DNA from: Paractinoplanes maris
GTDB lineage: Bacteria; Actinomycetota; Actinomycetes; Mycobacteriales; Micromonosporaceae
NCBI RefSeq assembly: GCF_023544465.1
Contig: NZ_JALPVL010000007.1
Coordinates: 248,001 to 312,000 of the forward strand
Direction of reading: 5' to 3'
Length of the DNA: 64,000 nucleotides
Shown here: positions 35,646-44,032 of the stretch, piece by piece
How positions within the stretch are numbered: position 1 is the stretch's first letter
How the letters are laid out: each line of letters begins with the position of its first letter
Translations under genes and position numbers: made by a program
Notes under the pieces: generated by a model
The model's input: only the letters and a program-made list of their open reading frames with translations
Databases searched by the model: none
What the model was told of the DNA's origin: nothing

Positions 35646-36221
35646 ATGAGCATTCGGCACGCCCTGCTGGCGCTGCTCAGCGAGGGCCCCAAATACGGCC
35701 TTCAGCTCCGCGAGGAGTTCGAGGCGCGGACCGGTGAGGTCTGGCCGCTTAACGTCGGGCAGGTCTACCAGACCCTGCAGCGGCTGGAACGCGACGGACT
35801 CGTGGAGTCCGACGACGATGCCGAGCCCGGTCCGCAGAAGGGATTCCGGATCACCACCACCGGCGCCGGCGAACTGACCGGCTGGCTGCACACGCCGCCC
35901 GATCTGGCGTCGCCGCCGCGCGATGAGCTGGTCATCAAAATTCTGGTCGCGGTCCACCTGCCCGACGTGGACGTCCACGACGTGGTCCAGACCCACCGGC
36001 GCTACGTGGTCGAGTTGATGCAACAGTGGACCCGGCTCAAAGAGGAGGCCGGCAACGACCTCGCGCTCACGCTGGCCGTCGACGCCGAGCTCTTCCGGCT
36101 CGACTCGGTCGTGCGCTGGCTCGACACCGCCGACGGGCGGCTCAAGCGCGCCGCTCTCGCGCCCCCGCCGTCGAGTCCGGCCACGCCGCAGATCCGCCGC
36201 CGGTCCGGGGTACGACGATGA
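35646..36221 (+). CDS. PadR-family transcriptional regulator
   Basis: 191 residues from ATG 35646. The winged HTH shows ALLALLSEGPKYGLQLREEFE and the wing VYQTLQRLERDGLVESD; the C-terminal Vir_C-like helical region is for dimerisation. PadR proteins typically repress a neighbouring transporter until it senses its substrate. The stop overlaps the ATG of the ABC ATPase, so regulator and transporter form one operon. Confidence 0.92.
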   Translation: MSIRHALLALLSEGPKYGLQLREEFEARTGEVWPLNVGQVYQTLQRLERDGLVESDDDAEPGPQKGFRITTTGAGELTGWLHTPPDLASPPRDELVIKILVAVHLPDVDVHDVVQTHRRYVVELMQQWTRLKEEAGNDLALTLAVDAELFRLDSVVRWLDTADGRLKRAALAPPPSSPATPQIRRRSGVRR

Positions 36222-36943
36222 CCAGCGTGCTGGAGCTGCGCCAGGTCTCCAAGACCTATCGGGACGGCGCCGACGAGGTGCACGCGCTGCGCGAGGTCGA
36301 CCTGAGCGTCGAGGCCGGAAAGATGGTCGCGGTGATGGGCCCCAGCGGCTCCGGAAAGAGCACACTGCTGACGATCGCCGGCGCACTGGAGACGCCGACC
36401 GCGGGCGAGGTCTCCGTGGCCGGCCTGGCGTTCGCCGGGATGTCCCGCGAGGACCGGAGCCGGCTGCGGCGGCGCGCCATCGGCTACGTCTTCCAGGACT
36501 TCAATCTGCTGCCCGGACTGACCGCCGCCGAAAACGTGGCCCTGCCGCTGGAACTGGACGGCCGATCCCGCCGCAAAGCTGGTGCTGCCGCCCTGGACGC
36601 ACTGCGGCAACTGGACCTGGGCGACCGCGCGGACCGATTCCCCGACCAGCTCTCCGGCGGCGAACGGCAACGGGTCGCGATCGCCCGGGCGGTCGTCGGC
36701 GACCGGCGGCTGCTGCTCGCCGACGAACCGACCGGCGCGCTCGACTCCACCAACGGCGAGGCCGTGATGCGGCTGCTGCTCGACTCCTGCCGGCGTGGTC
36801 TCGCCGCGATGGTGGTCACCCATGACGCCCAGCTCGCCTCGTGGGCCGACCGGGTCGTCTTCATCCGCGACGGCCGCATCGTCGACGGGACCGCCGCCCG
36901 GCCCGGGCCCGACTCGCTGCTCACCGAACAGCCGGCCCGGTGA
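36218..36943 (+). CDS. ABC transporter ATPase (BceA/SalX type)
   Basis: 241 residues. Walker A GPSGSGKST, Q-loop VFQDFNLLPGL, signature LSGGERQR, Walker B LLLADEPTGALDS, H-loop VVTHD. The preference for an FtsX partner and the PadR context fit antimicrobial-peptide or lipid-type transporters. GTGA overlap with the permease start. Confidence 0.93.
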   Translation: MTSVLELRQVSKTYRDGADEVHALREVDLSVEAGKMVAVMGPSGSGKSTLLTIAGALETPTAGEVSVAGLAFAGMSREDRSRLRRRAIGYVFQDFNLLPGLTAAENVALPLELDGRSRRKAGAAALDALRQLDLGDRADRFPDQLSGGERQRVAIARAVVGDRRLLLADEPTGALDSTNGEAVMRLLLDSCRRGLAAMVVTHDAQLASWADRVVFIRDGRIVDGTAARPGPDSLLTEQPAR

Positions 36944-39414
36944 GCACCGCGCTGCAGGACCGGCCACTGGTGCTCGGCACCGGCAACGGCGGGATGGCCG
37001 CCCGCCGGGCCGTCCTGCGGTGGGCCTGGCGACTCTTCCGCCGCGAATGGCGCCAGCAGTCCCTGATCCTGGCCCTGCTGCTGCTCGCGGTGGCTGCCAC
37101 CACGATCGGGCTCGGCCTGGCCACCAACTCTTCCGGCTCGCAGGCATCGTCGTTCGGCACCGCTGATCGCCTGCTCACGCTGACCAGCACCGGAAATCGA
37201 CTGGACGCGGATCTGGCCGCGGTGCGCGCCTCGTTCGGCGTCACCGAGGTGATCACACACCAGGATGTCCCGGTGCCGGGCTCGGCGAACGCGATCGACC
37301 TGCGAGCCCAGGACCCGCGAGGCCCCTACGGCGCGTCGATGCTCCGGCTGGACGAGGGCCGTTACCCGCGGGGCCCGGACGAGGTCGCGGTCACCACCGG
37401 CGTGGCCAAGGTCTTCGGCCTGGTGCTCGGCGGCGGCTGGGACGTGAACGGCCGCCACCGCACCGTCGTCGGCCTGGTCGAGAACCCGCTGGACCTGAAG
37501 GACCGCTTCGCCCTCGTGGCGCCCGGCCAAGCCACGCCGCCGGATCGGGTCGTAGCGCTGGTCCGCACCGGCCCGACCGATCGCGGCGCCCGGCCTCTGC
37601 CGGACGGGGTCTCGGCCGAGGTCCGCGGCGACGGAGCGGACAACGCCAGCGTCGTGGTGCTCCTCCTGAGCACGATCGGCCTGCTCTTCGTCGGGCTGCT
37701 CGCGGTGGCCGGGTTCACCGTGATGGCCCAGCGCCGGCTGCGCTCACTCGGCATGCTCGGCGCGATCGGCGCCGCCCAACGCCACCTACGGCTGGTCCTG
37801 GTCGCCAACGGCGCCGTCATCGGCGCGGCCGGTGCGCTCGCCGGCTGCGTGACCGGCCTCGCCGCCTGGTTCGCCTTCGGCCCCCGGTTCGAGTCGCTGA
37901 TCGGGCATCGCATCGACCGTTTCGACCTGCCCTGGCCGGCGGTGGTGGCCTCGATGCTGCTGGCCGTCCTCACCGCGATCGGCGCCGCGTGGTGGCCGGC
38001 GCGGGCCGCCGCCCGCGTCTCCGTCGTCGCCGCGCTGTCGGCCCGCCCGGCAGCACCGCGGCCGGCGCACCGGTTCGCCGCGCTCGGCGTGCTGCTGCTG
38101 CTCGGCGGCCTGGGCGCCTTGGTCGCGGCGCAGCAGACCAAGCCGCCCTACATCATTGTCGGTGTGGTGGCCTCCACGCTCGGGCTCCTGCTGCTCGCGC
38201 CGCTCGGGATCGCCGCTCTGGGCCGGCTCGGCGGGCTCGCCCCACCGGCGACCCGCCTCGCCCTGCGCGATCTGGCCCGCTATCGGTCCCGGTCGAGCGC
38301 GGCCCTGGCCGCGATCGGGCTGGCGGCGGGCATCGCGGCGGTGATCGCGCTGAGTGCCGGCGTGTCCGTCGCCAAGGCCGCCGAGCCCACCGGTGGGAAT
38401 CTCCCCGCCGACCAGATCATCGTCTGGCTGAACGAGGACGGGCTCGACGGCCCGGTGCCCTCGCTGACCCCCGCCCAGGCGAACGACACGAAGCTCCGGG
38501 TCGACGCGATCGCCGCCGGCCTGGACGGCGCGACGGTACTGGCCCTGCAGACGGTGGTGAACCCGAACGGGCCACAGCTCGGGGGCGAGTCGGGCGGGCG
38601 GGCGCCGGTCCAGCTGGGGCGGCCGCACGCAACGACGCTCAACGGACGGCCCGGCGTCGAATACCGCGGCGACGAGGCGATCTCGTTGTTCGTGGCCACG
38701 CCCGAGGTGCTGCAGCGATACGGGATCGAACCGGCGAGCATCGCCGCGGACACCGACATCGTCACGGTCCATGATCTGAGCGGGTACGACCTCTTCCCGG
38801 GCCGTTACGGCGATTGGCACCCGAGGATCCAGCACGTGGACCTGCCGGCGTACACCTCGCTACCGACCGCTTTGCTCACCACGCACGCCGTACAGTCGCT
38901 GCGTTTGACGCCGTCCCCGGCCGGCTGGCTGGTGCGAACGGCCGGCCCGCTGGCCCCGGCCGACATCGAGCGGGCGGAGAAGGCCGCGCAGGCCGCCGGT
39001 CTCACCGTGGAATCGCGGCCGACCGGGGCGGAGATCGTGCGGCTGGCCGGCTACGCCACCGCCGCCGGCATCATGGTCGCTCTGGGCGTGCTCGCGATGA
39101 CCGTGGGGCTGATCCGCAGCGAGACGGCCCGCGATCTGCGCACCTTGATCGCGGTCGGCGCTCGGCGCCGCACCCGGCGGGCACTCACCGCGGCGACCGC
39201 CGGAGCGCTGGCCCTGCTGGGCGCGGTGCTCGGCATCACCGGCGCCTACCTGACGCTGCTCGCCTGGCACCACCGGGATCCGCATTGGCTGACCTCCGTG
39301 CCGGCACCGCACCTGGCCGCGATCCTGATCGGCTTGCCCGTGATCGCGTACGGGGGCGCCTGGCTCCTGGCCGGCCGGGAGCCCGCCGCGGTGGCCCGCC
39401 AGCCGCTGGACTGA
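36940..39414 (+). CDS. FtsX-family ABC permease, large two-unit form
   Basis: 824 residues from GTG 36940. About ten membrane helices: one near residues 35-55, an N-terminal FtsX unit at ~240-400, a mid pair at ~400-470 and 490-510, a large extracytoplasmic domain ~520-700, and a final FtsX unit (~715-815). This is the duplicated architecture seen in large BceB-like/actinobacterial permeases. With the ATPase it forms a complete transporter; resistance or lipid transport is likely, the substrate unknown. Confidence 0.9.
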   Translation: MSTALQDRPLVLGTGNGGMAARRAVLRWAWRLFRREWRQQSLILALLLLAVAATTIGLGLATNSSGSQASSFGTADRLLTLTSTGNRLDADLAAVRASFGVTEVITHQDVPVPGSANAIDLRAQDPRGPYGASMLRLDEGRYPRGPDEVAVTTGVAKVFGLVLGGGWDVNGRHRTVVGLVENPLDLKDRFALVAPGQATPPDRVVALVRTGPTDRGARPLPDGVSAEVRGDGADNASVVVLLLSTIGLLFVGLLAVAGFTVMAQRRLRSLGMLGAIGAAQRHLRLVLVANGAVIGAAGALAGCVTGLAAWFAFGPRFESLIGHRIDRFDLPWPAVVASMLLAVLTAIGAAWWPARAAARVSVVAALSARPAAPRPAHRFAALGVLLLLGGLGALVAAQQTKPPYIIVGVVASTLGLLLLAPLGIAALGRLGGLAPPATRLALRDLARYRSRSSAALAAIGLAAGIAAVIALSAGVSVAKAAEPTGGNLPADQIIVWLNEDGLDGPVPSLTPAQANDTKLRVDAIAAGLDGATVLALQTVVNPNGPQLGGESGGRAPVQLGRPHATTLNGRPGVEYRGDEAISLFVATPEVLQRYGIEPASIAADTDIVTVHDLSGYDLFPGRYGDWHPRIQHVDLPAYTSLPTALLTTHAVQSLRLTPSPAGWLVRTAGPLAPADIERAEKAAQAAGLTVESRPTGAEIVRLAGYATAAGIMVALGVLAMTVGLIRSETARDLRTLIAVGARRRTRRALTAATAGALALLGAVLGITGAYLTLLAWHHRDPHWLTSVPAPHLAAILIGLPVIAYGGAWLLAGREPAAVARQPLD

Positions 39415-39429
39415 GGTCACTTCGAGAGC

Positions 39430-39470
39430 GTCAGAGGGGGCCTCTCCTGTGCTGGAGCGGCTCTCCTGAC
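39430..39470. terminator. Stem-loop between convergent operons
   Basis: GTCAG at 39430-39434 pairs with CTGAC at 39466-39470, with imperfect G-rich/C-rich pairing inward and an inner perfect hairpin CTCC-TGTGCT-GGAG. It lies between the permease stop and the opposing GGDEF-EAL stop. A bidirectional terminator is likely. Confidence 0.4.
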
Positions 39471-39511
39471 ACCCCCGGCCAAGGCATGCCGCTCCTCGAT
39501 GTCCGTCCGAG

Positions 39512-41497
39512 CTAATCCACGGCCGCGAATCGTCGGCCGACAAGCGTGGTCGCCTCGCGGGGCGGGAGCGGGTGGTGAAAATAGAAGCCCTGGCCGATCT
39601 CGCAGCCCATGTCGATGAGGGCGGTCGCTTGATCGGCCGTTTCGATGCCCTCGGCCACCACGTTCATCTTGAAGGCCCCACCCAGGTGGACCACGGCCTC
39701 GCACACTGATCGCGCTTCCGGGTCGTCGGCGATACCGGTGACGAACGAGCGGTCGATCTTCAGTACGGTGACCGGTAGGCGGCGAAGGTAGCTCACGGCC
39801 GAATAACCGGTGCCGAAATCGTCGACCGCCAGCTGGATGCCGAGGTCTCGCAGCGCCTCCAGGCGGCTGATGGTGAGCGGGTCGGGTTGCAGGACGACGC
39901 TTTCGGTGATCTCCAAGGTGAGCCGATCGGGCGGGAAGCCGTCGCGCCAGCCGGTCGCCTCGCGGCAGGCCGCACGCAGGACCCACGCGCCCAGCGGCAC
40001 CACCGCACCGGTCTCCTCGGCCAGATCAATGAAGTCGCCCGGGCCCACCAGACCGCGGACGGGATGGTTCCAGCGGACCAGGGCCTCGAACGCCCGCAGG
40101 TCGCCCGTGCCGAGCGCCACGATGGGCTGGAAGTACACCACCAGTTCGTCGTGGGCTACGGCGCGGCGCAGCTCGGCCTCGCGCGCTTTGGTGTCCATCA
40201 CGTCCGAGTAGTACTCGAACCGGGCCCGGCCCGCGCGTTTGGCCGCGTACAGGGCGGTGTCGGCCTGTTGCAACAGTGTCTCGCCGGAGGCGTTCGGATC
40301 GTCGTGGATCGCGACGCCGATGCTCGCCTCCACCATGAGCACGTGCTCGCCGAAGACCACCGGCATGCGTAGCGCCTCCAGCAGCCGCATGGCGGCCGAA
40401 CCCGCGGCCTCCCGGGACGGCAGCCGCTGCAGAAGGACGGCGAACTCGTCGCCGCCGAGACGCCCGGCCAGGTCGCCGTGCTGGATGACGCCCCGCATGG
40501 CGTCGGCCGCGGCCACCAGCACGGCGTCGCCCGCCTCGTGACCGAAGGTGTCGTTGATGGGCTTGAACCGGTCGAGGTCGATGAGCAGCAGCGCGGTGTG
40601 CCGGCCCGGGCGGATCGCCTGGCCGGCGAGATGGTCCAGGCGCTCCGCGACCAGGATCCGGTTGGCCAGTCCGGTCAGGCCGTCGGTGACTGCCATCTCG
40701 CGGTTGTCCCGCAGAGCGTGCCACTGGCGGGCCATCACCAGCAGCGTGAGCACGGCCGAACCCAAGATCATTCCGCCGTACGGATTGAGTGGCAGACGCG
40801 CCGATTGAACGGCGAGCAGAAGGTAGGCGCCGATGCTGGCCGCGTACGGGAAGAGGAAGACCGCGTTGCGATCGCGCCGTCTCGGCGCGGGGTGCCGCGG
40901 ACGGCGGTATTGCTGATCGGCGGCCAGCACCAGCAGAAAACAGCCGGCCAGCCACAGCAGGTCCGGCCAGGAGCCGCCGGTGAAACCGCCGTTCAGCTGG
41001 ATCCAGCTGTACGACACGTCGGCGGTCACGGTCAGTGCGATCGACCCGGCGAGCAACCGGATCGGGGCCGGCGTGTCCGACTGGGGATGCCGCAGCATGG
41101 CGGTCGACATGGCCAGCACGAGCAGCAGGTCGCCGATCGGTAGCGCCGCGGTGAACGACCGCTGCCACGTGCTGAGTCCCGGCGCATTGAGAATCGGGCC
41201 GAGCAGCAGGTACCAGATCGCGATGAATCCGCCGGCGCCGACGATCAGCGCGTCCAGAGCCAGCTTCTGCCGGTCGCGGCGGCGCCGTAGCCGGCCGGGA
41301 AGCATCAGCAGCCCGGCGAACATCAACGGGGAGAAGATGAGTAGACAGTAGTCGGCGGTGGAGGGATAGCCGGTCGTGTACAAGATGTGCGACTGGACGA
41401 ACCAAGCGACGTGGGCGGCCAACTGGCAGCCGAACGCGATGGTTATCACCAGCCAGGCTCGGCGGGTCCGCGGCTCCTGCCGTTTCGAGAGGGCCAC
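39512..41497 (-). CDS. Membrane GGDEF-EAL protein (c-di-GMP turnover)
   Basis: 661 residues from GTG 41497; the frame upstream closes at the TGA of the preceding gene, so no longer form with a standard start exists. About eight hydrophobic segments fill residues 15-260. GGDEF is intact at 348-352 (RLGGDEF), so diguanylate cyclase activity is possible. The EAL domain has EAL at 471-473 and VDDFGTGYS, so phosphodiesterase activity is also possible. Last gene of a four-gene - strand run of c-di-GMP functions; 24 bases follow the previous stop. Confidence 0.9.
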   Translation of the reverse strand: MALSKRQEPRTRRAWLVITIAFGCQLAAHVAWFVQSHILYTTGYPSTADYCLLIFSPLMFAGLLMLPGRLRRRRDRQKLALDALIVGAGGFIAIWYLLLGPILNAPGLSTWQRSFTAALPIGDLLLVLAMSTAMLRHPQSDTPAPIRLLAGSIALTVTADVSYSWIQLNGGFTGGSWPDLLWLAGCFLLVLAADQQYRRPRHPAPRRRDRNAVFLFPYAASIGAYLLLAVQSARLPLNPYGGMILGSAVLTLLVMARQWHALRDNREMAVTDGLTGLANRILVAERLDHLAGQAIRPGRHTALLLIDLDRFKPINDTFGHEAGDAVLVAAADAMRGVIQHGDLAGRLGGDEFAVLLQRLPSREAAGSAAMRLLEALRMPVVFGEHVLMVEASIGVAIHDDPNASGETLLQQADTALYAAKRAGRARFEYYSDVMDTKAREAELRRAVAHDELVVYFQPIVALGTGDLRAFEALVRWNHPVRGLVGPGDFIDLAEETGAVVPLGAWVLRAACREATGWRDGFPPDRLTLEITESVVLQPDPLTISRLEALRDLGIQLAVDDFGTGYSAVSYLRRLPVTVLKIDRSFVTGIADDPEARSVCEAVVHLGGAFKMNVVAEGIETADQATALIDMGCEIGQGFYFHHPLPPREATTLVGRRFAAVD

Positions 41498-41521
41498 CCG
41501 GGCGGCCAGCGCGGTGAAGAG

Positions 41522-43081
41522 TCACCCGGCCAGCGCGACGGCGACACGGTCACGGCCGGCTGTCTTCGCCTGGTACAGCGCCTGATCCGCCGCGCTCATC
41601 AGGGATTCCACCGCCCCGGCGGGGCCGGTGGCCACGCCGATGGACGCGGAGACCAGGATGCGCGTGCCGCCGGAGACAATGGGGGTCCTGGTGATGCTCT
41701 CCCGGATCCGCTCGGCCAGGGCCCGCGCCTCGGACTCGTCGGCGTCCGGGCAGAACACGACGAACTCCTCTCCGCCGTACCGGGCCACGACGTCGTTCGC
41801 CCGGCAGGCCGCGGCGATGCGGGCGGCGGACTCCCGCAACACCACGTCGCCGACGGGATGCCCGTACGTGTCGTTGACCGTCTTGAAGTGATCGAGATCG
41901 ATGACGAGCAGGCTGACACGGTGGTCGTCCGGACCGGAGCCCCCCTCGGCGGCCATCCGCTCGGTCAGGAAGCGACGGTTGTGCAGACCGGTCAGCCCGT
42001 CGGTGACGGCCAGGCGCTGCTGTTCCCGTACGGCTTGGCGCAGCTCTCCGGCCAGGCTCGCACGGTCGGCCGCGAACAGGTACTGCCGGGTCAGCATGGC
42101 CAGGCAGAGCACGCCGGCGATGACCAGCGTCAGGACGCTCGTCGTGCCGGTGGTCACCCGCTCGACGATGACAAGCGTGAAGGAGGCCAGCGTCGCGGTC
42201 AGAACCGGCAGCACCGTGAAGCCGCGGTCGAAGGTGCGGCGTTGAGCCACCGGCTCCCGGAACCGGATGGCCACCACGGCGGCCACGAAGGAACAGGTCG
42301 CGCTGGCTTCGAAGGCGACGTCGACCCAGCTGCCGCTGGCGTAGTTGCTGAATACCAGTTGATACGTGTAGAGCATGTCGCTGATCGCGTTGAGTCCGCC
42401 CGCGTAGCCGACCAAGCGCACCGACAGGGGCAACTGGCGGTGACCGCCGATCCCGACGATGCCGAGACAGCAGATCAGAACGATGTCCAGCAACGGGTAG
42501 GCGACGGTGAAGACGTTCGACAGCGCCATCCCCTCGGACAGCTGGGGCCGGATGAGAATCTGCCAGCCCATCGCACCCGCACTGACGATCAGCAGCAAGG
42601 TGTCCAGGAGGCCACGCAGATGCCGCAGCCGGCCGGCTCCACCGAAACCGACCAGGATCGCCACAACGGTCACCACGGACGCGGTCAGATAACAGACGTC
42701 GGCGAAGGACGGGTCGGGCGGCCCACTCGGCGTCAGATAGTCGTAGCCGGTATAGACGAGTTCCCCGGCCAGCTGAGCCCCGTACGCGATCGCGAGCAGT
42801 CGCCACAGCGCACGGTGCCGCCCGGTCAGGCGGCGGGCGGCCACAGCGGAAGCCACGGCGCCGGCGGTGATGGGCAGCAGATAGAGGACGTCACCGACGA
42901 ACATGGCGCGGCTCGGGTTGTCCGCACTGAGCATGGTGAGCAGCGCGTAGCAGACCATCCAGCCGACTCCGGCCAGCACCGCGATCCGGGACGGGACATC
43001 GGCCAGGATCCTTCGGCCGGCGATGGACAGCCTCGCCACGGGTACCGCCCTCCCCCCGGCCGCGACGCGACCCCGGGACAT
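41522..43081 (-). CDS. Membrane diguanylate cyclase (GGDEF)
   Basis: 519 residues from ATG 43081. About nine to ten membrane segments in the first ~350 residues, with no recognised sensor fold. The C-terminal GGDEF domain has LVIDLDHFKTVNDTYGH and an active-site variant GGEEF at 436-440, which is catalytically competent in the family. No EAL domain. It makes c-di-GMP from two GTP. It lies between the binding lipoprotein and the GGDEF-EAL gene in the same orientation. Confidence 0.92.
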   Translation of the reverse strand: MSRGRVAAGGRAVPVARLSIAGRRILADVPSRIAVLAGVGWMVCYALLTMLSADNPSRAMFVGDVLYLLPITAGAVASAVAARRLTGRHRALWRLLAIAYGAQLAGELVYTGYDYLTPSGPPDPSFADVCYLTASVVTVVAILVGFGGAGRLRHLRGLLDTLLLIVSAGAMGWQILIRPQLSEGMALSNVFTVAYPLLDIVLICCLGIVGIGGHRQLPLSVRLVGYAGGLNAISDMLYTYQLVFSNYASGSWVDVAFEASATCSFVAAVVAIRFREPVAQRRTFDRGFTVLPVLTATLASFTLVIVERVTTGTTSVLTLVIAGVLCLAMLTRQYLFAADRASLAGELRQAVREQQRLAVTDGLTGLHNRRFLTERMAAEGGSGPDDHRVSLLVIDLDHFKTVNDTYGHPVGDVVLRESAARIAAACRANDVVARYGGEEFVVFCPDADESEARALAERIRESITRTPIVSGGTRILVSASIGVATGPAGAVESLMSAADQALYQAKTAGRDRVAVALAG

Positions 43082-43144
43082 CTCATCGGACGGCAGCCAT
43101 CGCGGTTGAGGCTTTCACCGGCCAGTCGCGCAGCGTCGAACGGA

Positions 43145-44032
43145 TCAGGCCTTCTGATCCTGCGTGGCGCCGTTGATCGATACCGCCTTGACCGCGCCGC
43201 TGCTCAGGTTCCAGCGCTGCAGCAGATCGGCGTAGATGCCCTCGGCGACCACGCGGTCCAGCGCACCCTTGACCGCGTCCCGGAGCTGACTGTTGCCTTT
43301 GGCGAACGGGATGCCGATCAAGCCCGGATCGTACTGGGTGGTCGACGCCAGCTCGTAGTAATCCTTGGTCCGCGAGTCGGTCGCCAGGTGGGTCGCCGTC
43401 GGGAAGTCGTTGAGTACCGCGACCGCGCGCCCGGTCCGCAGCTGCAGCAGCGCGTCGGCATTCGTCGTGTATTCGTTGATTTTCATCGGCCGGCCGTCGC
43501 ACCCGCTCTGCGAGCGGTGCAGGAGATCGGCCTGGATGGTGCCCTTCTCGATGGCGACCACGGTGCCGCACAGGCCGGTCAGATCGGCGATGCGGTGCGG
43601 ATTGCCGCGCTGCACGATGATCGACGATCCGGCCGAGAAGTAGTTGACGAAATCGGCCTTCTTCTCGCGCTCGGCGGTGTCGGTCATCGCCGACAGCACG
43701 CCCTCGTAGGTGCCGTCGGCCACCTTGTCCAGGGCGGTCTGGAAGGGGCCGGTCACGATCTGGATTTTGATGCCGAGAACCTGGCCGATGGCGTCGGCGA
43801 GATCCGGTTCGAACCCCACGATCGTCCGGCCGTCGGCCGCGAACGATTCCATCGGCGCGTAACTGGCGTCGGTGACGAAGCGGATGTAGCCGCGGTCGCG
43901 CACCGCCTGCGGCAGCGAGTCGTGCAGCGCCTGGTCGACTTGGACGGCGCCCTGCCCGGTCGCCTCGTCGGCTTTGGTGCCGCACCCCGCGAGGAGGGCG
44001 AGCGCGAGCATCGGGATCAGCAGCTTCTTCAT
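43145..44032 (-). CDS. Amino-acid-type solute-binding lipoprotein (orphan)
   Basis: 295 residues from ATG 44032, overlapping the GGDEF-EAL stop (ATGA). Lipobox LLAGC (Cys17). SBP_bac_3 fold: GYIRFVTDASYAPMESFAADG, GFEPDLADAIGQVLG, and FLNDFPT-like AVLNDFPTATHL near the C-terminal lobe. Such proteins bind polar amino acids or related ligands at the outer membrane face. No ABC permease or ATPase of this type is nearby, so it may deliver a ligand signal to the coupled c-di-GMP enzyme rather than feed a transporter. Confidence 0.9.
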   Translation of the reverse strand: MKKLLIPMLALALLAGCGTKADEATGQGAVQVDQALHDSLPQAVRDRGYIRFVTDASYAPMESFAADGRTIVGFEPDLADAIGQVLGIKIQIVTGPFQTALDKVADGTYEGVLSAMTDTAEREKKADFVNYFSAGSSIIVQRGNPHRIADLTGLCGTVVAIEKGTIQADLLHRSQSGCDGRPMKINEYTTNADALLQLRTGRAVAVLNDFPTATHLATDSRTKDYYELASTTQYDPGLIGIPFAKGNSQLRDAVKGALDRVVAEGIYADLLQRWNLSSGAVKAVSINGATQDQKA